Of a stretch of 64,000 nucleotides of DNA, positions 1 through 11,488 are shown piece by piece. Source of the DNA: Escarpia spicata. Its lineage: Eukaryota; Annelida; Polychaeta; Sabellida; Siboglinidae. Below the pieces are notes generated by a model. That model was not told the DNA's origin. It worked only from the letters and a program-made list of their open reading frames with translations, and searched no databases. Location: positions 28,846,873 through 28,910,872 of the forward strand of contig OZ023207.1 in NCBI GenBank assembly GCA_963995525.1. Direction: 5' to 3'. Position numbers and translations under genes: made by a program. Position 1 is the first letter of the stretch. Every line of letters starts with the position of its first letter.

Positions 1-1011
1 TATTGCATATAATAATTAACAGCAGCATTGTTGTATTGCATCTAATAATTAACAGCAGCATTGTTGTATTGCATATAATAATTAACAGCAGCATTGTTGT
101 ATCGCATATAATAATTAACAGCAGCACTGTTGTATTGCATATAATAATTAACAGTAGCACTGTTGTATTGCATATAATAATTAACAGCAGCATTATTGTA
201 TTGCATATAATAATTAACAGCAGCATTGTTGTATTGCATATAATAATTAACAGCAGCATTGTTGTATTGCATATAATAATTAACAGTAACACTGTTGTAT
301 TGCATATAATAATTAACAGCAGCACTGTTGTATTGTATAATAGTTAACAGTAGCACTGTTGTATTGCATATACTAATTAACAGCAGCACTGTTGTATTGC
401 ATATAATAATTAACAATAGCACTGTTGTATTGCATATCATAATTAACAGTAGCATTGTTGTATTGCATATAATAATTAACAGTAGCACTGTTGTATTGCA
501 TATAATAATTAACAGTAGCACTGTTGTATTGCATATAATAATTAACAGTAGCACTGTTGTATTGCATATAATAATTAACAGTAGCACTGTTGTATTGCAT
601 ATAATAATTAACAGTAGCACTGTTGTATTGCATATAATAATTAACAGTAGCACTGTTGTATTGCATATAATAATTAACAGTAGCACTGTTGTATTGCATA
701 TAATAATTAACAGTAGCATTGTTGTATTGCATATAATAACTAACAGCAGCACTGTTGTATTGCATATAATAATTAACAGTAACACTGTTATATTGCATAT
801 AATAATTAACAGTAGCATTGTTGTATTACATATAATAATTAACAGTAGCATTGTTGTATTACATATAATAATTAACAGTAGCATTGTTGTATTGCATATA
901 ATAATTAACAGCAGCACTGTTGTATTGCATATAATAATTAACAGCAGCACTGTCGTATTGCATATAATGATTAACAGCAGCACTGTTGTATTGCATATAA
1001 TATTTAATTCC
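1..1011. repeat. 33-bp minisatellite array, about 31 units
   Basis: Tandem copies of a 33-bp AT-rich unit (core ATAATAATTAACAGCAGCAC followed by TGTTGTATTGCAT) run from the window edge. Units differ mainly at two C/T positions; the stretch around 480-710 is the most homogeneous and has the T..C combination, while the flanks have C..T or C..C. One unit near 328-355 is shortened. Because 33 is divisible by three, both strands stay open over hundreds of bases, giving repetitive 11-residue 'proteins'. I read these as by-products, not genes. The array may continue to the left of the window. Confidence 0.95.
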
Positions 1012-1119
1012 ACAAAAGTCTATGAACATACAACTGTGAGTCTTGCTACCACAAAAAAATTATTATTGTGTTGGATTTGGACCAATTTGTGTGCCCATGC
1101 GTGTGCCCATATGTGTCTT

Positions 1120-1394
1120 TGTCTTAGTGTGTGTGCGTGGCTGCGTGCATGTGTGTGTGTGTGGATGTGGGAGAGTGTGTGTGTGCGTGTGTGTGCGCGT
1201 ATGTGCGTCCGTGTGCGCTTGTGTGTGGCGTGTGTGTGGCGCGTGTGTGTGTGTGTGTGTATGTGTTTGTGTGTTTGTGTGTTTGTGTGTTTGTGTGGTT
1301 GTGTGTTTGTGTGTTTGTGTGTTTGTGTGTTTGTGTGTTTGTGTGTTTGTGTGTTTGTGTGTCTGTGTGTGTCAGTGTGTTTCTGTTTGTGTGT

Positions 1395-1480
<86 letters not shown>

Positions 1481-1515
1481 CGTGCGAGAGTGTGTGTGTG
1501 CGTACGTGCGTGTGA
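1120..1515. repeat. TG-rich compound microsatellite
   Basis: The tract is compound. Mixed TG/CG repeats are followed by a block of the 8-mer GTGTGTTT (about 1259-1357), then an almost pure (GT)n run at 1401-1478 and a decaying tail. Open frames across it, on both strands, are alternating Cys/Val or Thr/His and are not genes. Confidence 0.95.
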
Positions 1516-2680
1516 GTGCATGGCTTTTGTTAAGTGTGCTAATAGCAGAGATGAACAAAGATGAACACAAATACAGCTCGACGCGCGCCTAACTCGCCTG
1601 TGCATAGTTGACTGTGATATGACATGGTAGCCCGTTGTATTCATACAACAACTGATTGTTCCAGCCGTCACTGCCGTTATGCTTTCTGCTTAAACCACAC
1701 CATCAGGATACAAAGCATTGGTGTCCCAGTAGTACATATGCACGCATTTGAAATACCATCACACGTTTCCTGACTCGTTATACATTGGTGTAACGTAAGA
1801 ATCATACTGGGAATTAACTCCAAAAATTTTGAATCAAATATGGTCTGTGTCATTGAGTATTTGTTAAGAAATGTTCATCCAAATAAAAACTAAAGTTCAT
1901 ATATTTAGATCAAATTGTAAATACAGAATAATCATCCATAACAGCAACGTTAACAGTTAGCCAAACATACCAATTAAGTTCAATCTAACTTAATATACAA
2001 CAAGAAACACACAAATAACTAAAATAAGTATAATTTGTAATATGAAAATTGTTTGCAATTATTTTGACTTAATTTAACAGCGCAGAAGTGATGCAGTTAT
2101 GTAGGGTTCTTCCAATTAAAACAAAACTACCGAGACGTATTTGAAGCGCGGGAGCGTTGTGTTTAGAGCGTCGACTCTCAAACCAGAGACTCGTGTTCAA
2201 AACATCTTGCTGCCGTTTCAAAGCCGTTTGTGGGTAAGACACATGATATAAACAAGGCTTAACCTCATGAATGAAAACACACGTTCGCACACAAGCACGC
2301 GCACCCCCACACGCACGAATGCACACGCACACACACACTGTTATTGGTGTCAAAAGGTATTATCCACACAATCCGGATGACAAAATTCACGAATTCCTTT
2401 TGTGAAGATATTATCATGTTTGACCACTATGCAAGATGTAAGACCAGAGCTTCCAAGTTGAATGAACCAAAAAATAGGGAGATGTCCCGATATTATCAAA
2501 ACACAAAAGGGGGATTTGTTACCGGTATTTTTTGTTAAAGGGAACGCTTATCGAAAGCTATCTAAACTGAAACACACACATACCAGCAAAACCTGCAACA
2601 TTAAACAGGTAGATGTAGGCCTATATTACGTGCAAAAACATGAAAAATGAGACAAACAAAAGACTGTGATCATCATCAAA
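1516..2680. other. no gene recognised
   Basis: The stretch is AT-rich and its open frames are all under 100 codons with no recognisable motif. A CA-rich patch lies at about 2276-2340. I see nothing else that can be supported. Confidence 0.5.
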
Positions 2681-2689
2681 TCGTCACTT

Positions 2690-2995
2690 TATTGCTTCTG
2701 CAACATGGTGTTGTAAAGGAGATTTGCCTTTCCAACCGACTCTAGCAAATCTGGTGACATCTGCAACTGGTAGCATGCAGAGGAAACTTGGTGTCAATCT
2801 ACCCCATCATACTGAACACCCTTTCCACCACAGCGTGGTCGTAGGGGAGAATATGGATCGCCTAGACGACGCGCTCTAGGCACTTGAAGCGCGGCTGTCC
2901 GTCAGGCCGCGTCGTCTTTAAGACGGGCGTCCACCACAGGTCGATGTGGTCGTCGGTGAAGTGAAGGAAGGCAGTTCCTGGGCCTCTTGGAAGTC
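2690..2995 (-). pseudogene. hAT/ZBED-type transposase C-terminal relic
   Basis: Minus-strand translation around 2780-2870 contains an Ala-Val-Val-Glu-Arg-Val-Phe-Ser motif followed by Met-Met-Gly and Ile-Asp-Thr-Lys. This resembles the conserved C-terminal dimerisation segment of hAT-like transposases and of domesticated ZBED proteins (consensus N-A-x-V-E-R-x-F-S). In-frame stops and frameshifts break it and only a few hundred bases can be aligned by eye. It is somewhat more GC-rich than its surroundings. Confidence is low because it rests on one motif. Confidence 0.35.
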
Positions 2996-3119
2996 CTTCC
3001 ACTCCTGAAATAAAATCGGGAGATTTGTATTTTAATTCAGGAGATCGGGAGATTTTCTAGATTCTGTCAACATTGTTGAGATCTCATGCCAAATCGGGAG
3101 ATATCCCGCCAAATCGGGA

Positions 3120-4842
3120 GACTTGGAAGCTAATAATAATAATAAGATAACTTCTGTTGCGCCTAAATCCTTGGAAACCAAGCTCAGATGCGCATCAAAA
3201 GAAAAGGATTGGTCAATCTCAAAATCCATAAGTAGTTTTCCAGTTGTCAACAGATGGGTCAAGGCGCTAGGGAGCTAGGTGGATAAGCAAGGTTGTAAAG
3301 ATACGTTTTTAAATGATTACGGAATTTCGTCATATTTTCAACTGATCTAACACTAAGAGGGAGCATATTCCAAAGAGTTGGTGCAGCAACTGAAAAAGCC
3401 CTAGTTCCAATGTTAGTGTTGACTCTACGAACAAAAAGTAGGTCAGAACTAGATGATCGAAGGTGGATAGGTTTTCTTACAGGAGTAAGCAATGAATGCA
3501 AATAAGATGGTTGCTTATTGGACAGTGCCTGGTATGGTACATATCTTAAGTATTATACGATATCGTACAGGAAGCCAATGCAAAGACTTCAAAAGTGGTA
3601 CAGAGCGAGAAAAACGAGGAGATCTTGTAACTACTCTTGCTAGACAATTTTGGACACGCTGAAGTTTTGTGATATCCTTGCTAGCAATATTATAAAGGAG
3701 GAAATTGCAATAGTCAAGCTAACAACCGCTGCTGCAATAGTCTTAGCAACATAAAATGACATATACCGGTGAATACGGCGAATATCACGAATATGATAAA
3801 AACAGCAGCGACATGTTTGAGATATGTGTTGTCGGAAATTGAAGTTACTATCAAAGATCACTCTTAGATTCCGCACGGAGGTTGATGGCATGATATATTT
3901 ATTCAAAATACGCGTAGGGTAAAAACCATCCACTTTACTACGCTGCATTGGAGTACCAATAATGATCAATTCAGTTTTATTTGCATTTAATTTCAACTTG
4001 CTGTCAGTCATGCAGTGGAAGATATCTTGAAGGCAATCACTACGTTGGTCAAGGGAGCGATTTGTATCCGGGGTAGCCAACGAAATGTAGATCTGAGTAT
4101 CATCAGCATAAAGGTGATGATCTAAGTTATGTCTTTGTATAACAGAGCTTAGTGGCGTGGTGTAAAGGGTAAAAATCAAAGGCACAAGAACAAAACCCTG
4201 AGGAACACAAAATAAAGCCGGCAGTGCAGCTGAAAAGCAGTTCCCAATCTTTATAGTTTGGTATCTATCAGTTAGATATGAAGAAAACCAGCTTAGAGCT
4301 GTGCCATATATGACGTACCACTTTAATAGGCGTTCATTGAGAATGCTGTGATCAATCGTGTCAAACGCGGCAGAGAGATCTAGAAAGGTAAGTGCAGTCA
4401 CTTTACCATTATTAATGTTCAAGTTAATGTAATTATGAACCTTTAAGAGGGCAGTCTCTATTAAATGAAACTGTCTATATGCCGATTTTGAAACATTAGT
4501 TAAGACAGTTGTGCTAATGCAAAACCTTAGCCGACATGCTACAACCTTTTCTAGTATTTTGGAAATAAAGCTGACGTTAGAAATAGGTCTGTAACTGTTT
4601 AGATGTTGTTTAGGCAGAGATGACCTCTTAAGAAGTGGTGGGACATGGGCGTATTTGAAATCATCAGTAAAACAGCCAGAGCAAATTGATGCATTTATAA
4701 TATTTGTTATAGGTCCAATTAGTATATCAAGACATGCTTTTAGCAGTATTGTTGGAAATGGATCAAGTGCACAAGATTTATTTGGGGAGGACATAATTAG
4801 TTTTTCTAACTTCATCAACTGTTGCAGGTCCAAATTATACAA
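3120..4842 (-). mobile_element. CR1-like LINE, RT and 3' end (copy 1)
   Basis: This is the 3' part of a non-LTR retrotransposon on the minus strand. The long frame 4842-3640 is a reverse transcriptase with the SYRPISNVS block, the LDLSAAFDTIDH block, a degenerate VPQG motif and the catalytic YADD. A second frame (3501-3259) carries the typical C-terminus (RAFSVAAPTLWN, then FRNHLKTYL), so at least one frameshift separates the two. The 3' end has an AAT-type tract at about 3130-3145. The endonuclease region is missing, as expected for a 5'-truncated copy. A diverged copy of the same family lies at 53130-54690. Confidence 0.8.
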
Positions 4843-5110
4843 GTTGAGAATTTACTTGTGGAAAGTCTACACTGACATTGTTATATTATGACGTGGGAAC
4901 GCATAACGAATAATACTGATTTTATTCTTAAAGTGACTAGAGAACGAATCACATAGAGACTTAATTGACACATGATCAGGTAGCGATGGGGTAGGCCGTC
5001 TGTGTAACAAGATTTAACAAGATTTGACAAGATTGCCACCCACAGAATTAACTCTAGGTGGCAGGTGGACAAGGAAGCCCTTTGGCTTATCGAGAGTCCG
5101 ACCCTTTTAT

Positions 5111-7533
5111 CTATGTGTATCCCGCCCGTCTGAGGTATGTGTCGATTTGATTTTTAAACATATTCACGCTACTAGTACCTACACAATCAGCAGGTAATCT
5201 GTTCCATTCATTTACAGTCCTTTGTGAAAATGAAAACTTTCTGATATCCAATCTACTCTGCTCCTTTGCTAATGTAAGTTCATGTCCTCTAGTCCTTTTA
5301 TCTTTCTTAACTGAGAAAAAAATATTTCTATCAATATTTTCATAACCCTTCAATATTTTAAACACTTCTATCTGATCTCCTCTCCTGGTCTCTAGTATTG
5401 TTAAACCGCATTTTTAGGCGTATTTCGTAACTAAGGTCCCTCAGTTTTGGTATCGTTTTAGTTGCTCTCCTCTGCACTTTTTCTAGCGTATCTATGTCCT
5501 TCCTGCGATATGGCCTCCACGCTTGAATACAATATTCTAAAGGAGGCCTAACTATTGTTTTGTACAGCGGTATTATTAGCTCTTTTTCCTTACACTTTAT
5601 GTTTTGCCTAATTAATCCAAGGATTTGATTTTCCTTTGAAGCTGCAATTCCACACTGTTCTGAAACCTTCATATCAGCACTAATGGTTAACCGTAAGTCC
5701 TTTTCTTTTACAGTAGTACTTAGTACAGTAACCCTCATTGTATATTCTACCTTTTCGTTCCCATGTCCTATGTGGAGGCATTTGCATTTCCCAAAATTGA
5801 ACAGCATTTGCCACCTTTCAGATCATTTGATCAACCTGTCAAGATCATCTTGTAAATGCTGTCTATCTCCATCACTTTTAATTCTTCTAAACACTTTTGT
5901 ATCATCCGCAAATTTCAACACCTTGCTTTTTATTTCACCATGCAAATCGTTGATATATATTAACAATAATATAGGTCCTAATACTGATCCCTGTGGTACC
6001 CCACTCAATACTGATTTCCAGTTTGAAGCCTCCCCATCAACTACTACACGTTGTCTTCTGTCAATCAGCCATTGTTCTATCCAGTTTATTATACTATTTC
6101 CTATGCCAAGGGCCTTTAGCTTAAGCAGTAGTCTTTGATGTGGTACTTTGTCGAAAGCTTTTTGAAAATCTAAGTAGACGATATCTACTGGTGATTCCTC
6201 ATCTACCCACTTAGTGATATCTTCCAAAAAATATAAGATATTTGTTAAGCATGACCTCGCTTTAAAAAAACCATGTTGAGATGGGTTTATCAAGTTTTGT
6301 TTAACAAGAAAATCCACCATGTGATCTTTTATTAGTCTTTCTAATAATTTACAAATCACTGATGTTAAACTCACTGGTCTATAGTTCTCTGACTTGTTTC
6401 TCGAACCTTTTTTGAATAACGGTATAATGTTTGCTTCTTTCCATTCTAAAGGAACCACTCCCTCTTCTAGTGACAAGTTGAAAACTGTTGCAAGCGGTAT
6501 GCTAATTTGTTCTACAATTTCCAATAGTAGTTTGGGTGGAATACCATCCACTCCAGGTGATTTATTATCCTTCATAGCCCTTATTTTCTTAGCTACCATT
6601 TCCGGGATTACAATTAATTGTCCTAAATGGTCTGAATCTGCCCCCTTGAACTTAGCATCTGGTACTGGCAGTGAACTAATATCTTCCCTGGTAAACACTG
6701 AACTAAGGTACTCATTCAGGTCTTTTGCCATTAAGAATCCCTCTGATATTATATTTCCAGCACTATCTTCTAGAGGACCTACCTTATCTTGAAATTTCTG
6801 TTTGCTTCGTACATACGCATAAAAACTCTTGCTGTCATGTTTTATATTACTAGCTAATTGTTGTTCATAGCTTCTCTTTGAATTTCTAATTTCAGCTGTA
6901 GCTTGATTAAGTGCTTCTTTATAACTGTTGTTATAAAGAATGTGTAGAATGTTATTGATGCAGTTCCATTATAAGACTTCTTATGACCATATTTGTAGAA
7001 TAATCTGATTTACCTTTGGCTATTTGTCTGTTACAGAGGTGACATTGCTTAGAATAGCGCGATCTATCTAATAGCGAGCGTGATTTACGACATACACGTT
7101 CTAAATAACGACGACGCCTTTTAGGTAATATAATTTCGGAAGCCATCCATGGAGCCGGTGGCCTTTCTGACACACATTTCGATTTTATAGGTGCAAATTT
7201 CTTAAGTAATGCTTTAAGTACTTGACAATACTGTTTATATAAGTCAGATAGATTTTTTTTTATCTGTGATAAGGTCAGATATAAGGATATTAGCCATTAA
7301 AGCTGTAATGTCAATCCTATGAATGGTTATGTAAGACACATTGTGTTTCAAGTCTAAAGGGGTTATAGAAACGTTAATATTAGCAATGCCAGTATGGTGG
7401 TCTTATAACCCATCTGAAATTTGGATAGTATTACAAGTTGAACGACTTATCAATAGGTCAAGCCAATGGCCATGTATATGTGTCGAAAAGGGAACATGTT
7501 GTTTCAAATCAAATGATGCCAGAATATCATCAC
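5111..7533 (-). mobile_element. CR1/L2-like LINE, EN remnant to 3' end
   Basis: Minus-strand non-LTR element. The RT frame (6731-5823) shows KKGSRNKSENYRPVSL, LDFQKAFDKVPH, a GVPQGSVLGP block and FADD. A TGA (5823-5825) interrupts a position where the family usually has Trp, and the frame then continues to 5365, where a frameshift leads into the C-terminal piece ending at 5111. Upstream, 7173-6952 is the endonuclease-RT linker (APWMASEI, RRRRYLERVCRKSR) and 7533-7340 resembles the end of the endonuclease (ILASFDLKQHV, then a degraded GHxLDLLI). Homology stops exactly where Polinton A begins, so the Polinton appears to have inserted into this LINE. Confidence 0.75.
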
Positions 7534-7987
7534 AGTAGTAGAGTCGGGCAGCAGAGCCCGGAGCACGGCATAAAGATCAAAGGAAGATCAAAGGATTTAT
7601 GGGCAGCTGGAAAAGATGGGCTACTGCTCCCCAAAATAACTCCCTACTTATAAAAAATGAATGATTCATGACCTGTCATAAAAAAGCTACTTATAAAAAA
7701 CCTTGTTATCGCTGTTATCTTAATTGGTTTTTGACAGCTAACTTAAAAAAAAAGTATGATTGATACGTACCGCCGATTATTTTTATGATGCTGCCACCTC
7801 TCCTAAGTACATTACCGCTGCCACCTAGCGACTATGATAAGTATTAGCGCCCCTCTAACGACTATGCTTGCTATGATAAGTGGTAGCGCCCCTAGCGGTG
7901 GCTATGCTAGCCCCGTGAGAAGGTTATATAACGATTATTTACTAGAGTGGTAGCGCCTCTGGTGGAGGTTCGTGAGAAGGCTATATA
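7534..7987. repeat. Polinton A left terminal/subterminal region
   Basis: AT-rich non-coding sequence after the AGTAGTA terminus. It contains a small hairpin (GGGCAGCAGAGCCC near 7546), two copies of a CTACTTATAAAAAA segment, and several GCGCCCCTCTA / GCGCCCCTAGCGG boxes at 7830-7900, related to the CTAG-centred boxes in Polinton B's repeats. A TATATAGTG element at about 7981-7990 probably serves as the TATA box for the NADAR gene. The inverted copy at the right end has the same element. Confidence 0.6.
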
Positions 7988-8023
7988 GTGGCTGTTTACG
8001 AGGGGAAGTCATTAGTCGGCAGT

Positions 8024-8450
8024 ATGGAGCCTATACATTTCGGTGGTTCGGCGTCGTTCCTATCGAATTTTTATCCGTGTCGAGTTGGTGCGTACGGTCG
8101 AAGTTTCAGATCCGTCGAGCACGCTTATCAGTTTAGAAAAGCAATGTTTAATGAAGACGAGGAAAGCGCGGAGTACATCAAAGAGTCGTGGTCGGCCTAT
8201 ATAGCGAAACGTCGAAGTTACAGAATGGAACGCCGTTAGGGTCGAGTGCATGAAGGCGCTGCTGATGAGCAAGTTCGGAGGGTCACAAAAGTTGAAAGAC
8301 GCCCTATTGGCTACCGAAAAAGCCGAATTGGTGAAGTATGTGTCGTCGCACGAAGCCTTCTGGGGTATTGGTAAAGCCTGTAAAGAAGGTCAAAATTTGC
8401 TTGGTAAATTATTGATGGAGGTGCGCGATGCGTATAGAAGAAACGAATAA
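8024..8450 (+). pseudogene. NADAR (YbiA-like) protein, frameshifted
   Basis: The N-terminal piece has the NADAR signature FLSNFYPC, then a Ser-Val-Glu-His-Ala-Tyr-Gln block. The C-terminal piece (8250-8450, another frame) has FWGIG and LGKLLMEVRDAY. Compared with the inverted copy at 17191-17646, this copy lacks 26 bp near 8226, flanked by a GAAT microhomology, which shifts the frame and ends the first piece at 8239. NADAR proteins are N-glycosidases acting on riboflavin intermediates, NAD-derived groups or ADP-ribosylated guanine, depending on the member. The role here is unknown. The stop codon lies 38 nt before the ATPase start. Start chosen at 8024 by alignment with the other copies. Confidence 0.85.
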
Positions 8451-8487
8451 TAAGTCATCGTTCGTTTCGCACACGCCAGTAGTCAAT

Positions 8488-9114
8488 ATGAGTGGGACGA
8501 GGAAGCATCTTTTTACGTGTATAGTAGCTGGCCCTACGGGGTGTGGTAAGACTACTTTCGTTACTCGTCTGCTACAGTTCGCTTCTTCTATGATCGAGCC
8601 GCCTCCGGAGAAGCTTCTATGGTGTTACGGCCAATGGCAAAGCGCCTACAGCTCTATGTCAGCCGATATAGAATTCGTAGACGGTTTACCGGATCCGAAG
8701 CTTCTAGATGGCAAAACGAGGACACTTCTAGTACTCGATGACCTTATGGAGGAAACCGATAGCCGGGTCACGACCTTGTTCACTAAAAAAAGTCATCATT
8801 GCAACATGTCCGTCGTACAGCTTGTGCAGAATATGTTTCCGAAAGTGAAAGAAAACCGCACAATCAGCTTGAATGCGCAATATATGGTGTTATTCAAGAG
8901 CCCCAGGGATGCCGGACAAGTAGGTCACCTCGCGAAACAGATGTATCTGGGTCGAGTTAAATTTATGACGGAAGCCTTCAAAGATGCCACGTCAGCACCT
9001 TACGGGTATCTGCTAGTAGATCTGAAACAGGAAACAGCGGAAAATATGCGATTGCGCACGTGTATTTTCCCTGACGATCGTCTTCAGTACGTCTACGTAA
9101 GGAAGCGAGTATAA
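8488..9114 (+). CDS. Polinton packaging ATPase (A32/FtsK-HerA-like)
   Basis: A 208-residue open frame. It has a Walker A motif GPTGCGKTT near residues 16-24 and a Walker B strand with two aspartates (LLVLDDLM), followed by QVGHLAKQM and an intact C-terminus. This is the putative genome-packaging ATPase of Polintons, related to poxvirus A32-type enzymes. It would translocate element DNA into a capsid. The frame is also open upstream to an ATG at 8428, but that start overlaps the NADAR end. The ATG at 8488 matches the start of the Polinton B homologue, so I prefer it. It is one of two intact core genes in Polinton A. Confidence 0.9.
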   Translation: MSGTRKHLFTCIVAGPTGCGKTTFVTRLLQFASSMIEPPPEKLLWCYGQWQSAYSSMSADIEFVDGLPDPKLLDGKTRTLLVLDDLMEETDSRVTTLFTKKSHHCNMSVVQLVQNMFPKVKENRTISLNAQYMVLFKSPRDAGQVGHLAKQMYLGRVKFMTEAFKDATSAPYGYLLVDLKQETAENMRLRTCIFPDDRLQYVYVRKRV

Positions 9115-9154
9115 AAAGAGGGAGGCGTCACAGCGCGTGTCATTCGTTGTAAGG

Positions 9155-9501
9155 ATGACGGAACGCGTGAAGAGACACACCCTGGCCCTACAGATGCTGA
9201 ATAGATATAAGAGGAACTTCGAGCTGCGAAAAGCCGTACTCGCCCACGCGGACTCCGACCTCAACTGTAGTCTGTGCGATTGCGCGTACAACATTCTGAA
9301 AGGAAACGTGAAACTATCGAAGAAGCAGAAAAGAGTACTGATAAAATACAGGAACCACTTCCATAAGCTAGCGGCAAAAAAAGTGCCCAACAAACAGAAG
9401 CGGGCCATCCTGTAAACGGGAGCGGGAGTTCTTCTGACGGGCGCTGCTAGCACCGTTAGCGAGCACCGTCCTTCTTCCCCTGCTCAGACAGGTTATCGGG
9501 T
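9155..9501 (+). pseudogene. conserved Polinton protein (CDCAYNILKGNV type), broken
   Basis: Homologue of the 136-residue protein at 34106-34516. The basic N-terminus and central CSLCDCAYNILKGNV block are kept, followed by a Lys-rich segment. A TAA replaces a Gln codon at about 9413, and the hydrophobic tail beyond it is altered by indels. In the intact copy the tail is a Gly/Leu-rich hydrophobic segment, suggesting membrane activity or a particle-associated role. That is inference, as the family has no function I can name. It sits between the ATPase and the next conserved gene with almost no spacing. Confidence 0.75.
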
Positions 9502-9505
9502 GAAG

Positions 9506-10187
9506 ATGCAGCACGCGAAGAAAATGGCGTTGGTCGACCCGCGGTTGGTTGAGAGCCTCCTACCGCTCATCGACCAGCCGCCGAGCACGACCCAATCACG
9601 CGCAATGAGTAGCCTGTAGAGCGACATGAAGGATGTCCTAGACCGGTCAGATTTAGCCGAACGAGATCAGGTGGCGTCGTACAATCAACTGCTGAATCGT
9701 TACAACGCGAGAGAGGCGGCACGATCGGCGAAACCAGTACGCGTGTCGGTGGTGAACAACGAGACGGCGGCGACACCGGTTGAGGAGGCAGCACCCTTGG
9801 ACGCTATAGAACGCGAGATCGTGGACAGCATGCCGAAAACTCTGAAAGGGAAAGCCAGCCTCCTTATCGCGAAAATTAAAACCGTCCGTTGTGTCGATGG
9901 AACGACCGCGGCGAGTTCGTGTACGAAGGCCAAACTTTCGCGGGCAGTAGCATGGTCGATATCGTGAACGATCTCATGCGAACGAGAAGATGGAGCCACC
10001 TGTAGGGTGGAAAGCGTTCGGGGAGCGTATGAGGGGTCTGAACATCCCTATGGAATTCGTCGGTAACCCCCGGTATATGCAGCAGCGGCGGCCAGCTGAG
10101 AAAGAAGAGGAGGCGACGCCGGGTGGAAAAGGTAGTCGGCGCCATCGTCGAAGCAGAGTCTTGGAGGCGGCGTGGGAGACCTATTAA
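9506..10187 (+). pseudogene. conserved Polinton protein (KTLKGKASLLIAK type), broken
   Basis: Homologue of the 238-residue protein at 33386-34102. It shares an N-terminus with KKMALVDPRLVESLL, a central block (MPKTLKGKASLLIAK) and a C-terminal block with NIPMEFVGNPRY and a basic tail. A TAG at about 9617 and two frameshifts (near 9885 and 9985) disrupt it. The function is unknown; it recurs in the same place in both Polintons, between the ATPase side and the integrase, so it is a core gene of this lineage. Confidence 0.75.
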
Positions 10188-10224
10188 AGTGGATGAAACA
10201 TTGCCCTCCGAGTCACTTACCGCT

Positions 10225-10404
10225 ATGACGCCTCAAAGAAGAAGGTCGGTAACCGTCATCCTCGTCATCGCCGTAGCGGCTATCGCTCTCTATATGTGTA
10301 TATTAGTCTTCGTCGGCGATCGTTTGTCGTCATGGTGTCTGGGCGGTCTCGTCGTCGTCGCGCAAAACGAAAGCGTCGAACTCAACGAGACAACGACCGC
10401 CTGA
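10225..10404 (+). CDS. small single-span membrane protein
   Basis: A 59-residue frame with a basic N-terminus, one hydrophobic span (VILVIAVAAIALYMCILV) and a polar tail ending Asn-Glu-Thr-Thr-Thr-Ala. The Polinton B counterpart (33210-33383) has the same architecture and tail. The 3' part overlaps the integrase start (10332) by 73 nt in another frame, as in Polinton B. Function unknown; the tail contains possible N-glycosylation sites. It may be a membrane anchor or viroporin-like protein, but this is speculation. Confidence 0.6.
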   Translation: MTPQRRRSVTVILVIAVAAIALYMCILVFVGDRLSSWCLGGLVVVAQNESVELNETTTA

Positions 10405-11360
10405 AGCGCGTCTATTACGATCCGAAACAGGCGGGCAGTTACGGCGGCGTCGAGGCATTGCACAGGTGGGCGGCCGTAGTACGCAAACCGATCGTCAAGC
10501 GGTGGCTAGCGGCGCAGGATACGTTCACCCTGCACAAACCGGTTAAACGACATTTCAAACGACGTTGCTTTATCGTAGACGGTCGCAACCAGCAGTGGCA
10601 AGCGGATTTGGTCGACGTAGCTACACTGAAAAAACACAATGACGGTATAACGTTCCTATTGACGGTTATCGACGTCTTCTCGAAGCGGGCGTGGTGTGTC
10701 CCTTTGAAGAGTAAATCCGGCCCGGCGTTCGTCGCGACCTTCGAGACCCTGCTACAGGAGGAACAACCGCCGAACGCGCTGCAGACCGATAAGGGGACGT
10801 AGTTTCTCAACAGACCACTACAGAAACTCTTGAAGGACTACGGCGTCCACCATTTCGTGACGCATAACGAGGAGACTAAAGCGAGTGTCGTGGAACGGTT
10901 CAATCTTACGTTGAAGACGCGCATGTGGATGAATTTTACGAAACATCAGACGCTGCGTAGAGCCGTTGCCGTATCTCGTACGGTCGTACAACAACGCCTA
11001 CCATCGAAGCATCGGTAGGACACCGGCGAGCGTTAACGCTGCAAATCAGGAGAGCGTATGGCAACGGTTGTACTGTGGTGGTGGTGGTGGCGGCAGCAAA
11101 CCGAAACTGCGAGAGGGAGATCGCGTACGCATCAGCAAGGCGAAGGGTCGGTTCAAAAAAGGGTACATGGCTAACTGGAGCGAAGAGCTCTTCACCGTCG
11201 CAGAAGCGCACCCGACCGATCCGCCCGTGTATTGACTGGAGGACGACGCCGTCGTCGTCGCAAGGGGGGTGCGGCGGAGGTGCTCATGAAATGGAGCGGT
11301 TATCCAGCTTCATTCAACAGCTGGATCGACGCCAAGGCGCTCGTGGACTATAAAGGGTAG
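10332..11360 (+). pseudogene. Polinton integrase with C-terminal chromodomain, broken
   Basis: Retroviral-type DDE integrase. The core is recognisable from WQADLVD (first Asp), the LQTDKGT block (second Asp) and ASVVERFN (Glu). A TAG directly follows the LQTDKGT block (10800-10802), a frameshift lies near 10960, and a TGA ends the next piece at 11233-11235. In yet another frame, 11285-11360 encodes an Arg-rich linker and a chromodomain-like end (EVLMKWSGYP, FNSWI). The segment that precedes this in related integrases is missing here, whereas Polinton B keeps that segment and lacks the chromodomain. The start ATG is conserved with Polinton B. Confidence 0.85.
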
Positions 11361-11488
11361 GATGACGTAGCGTCAGACGGTAGTCATGTTGTGGACGCGA
11401 CACAGGGGGAGCTCTCGACTTCACGAAGCGTGCAACGACCTCTTCTATAAAGGTGGGTGCTGTATTAAGACACCGCAGTGGCGCTACG

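Noticed and set aside
1..1011. CRISPR array
   Set aside because: Units are contiguous without unique spacers, and the context is eukaryotic.
3..1515. Long repetitive frames on both strands across the minisatellite and TG tract
   Set aside because: They follow from repeat units whose lengths keep the frame open; composition is periodic and no start, promoter or family is evident.
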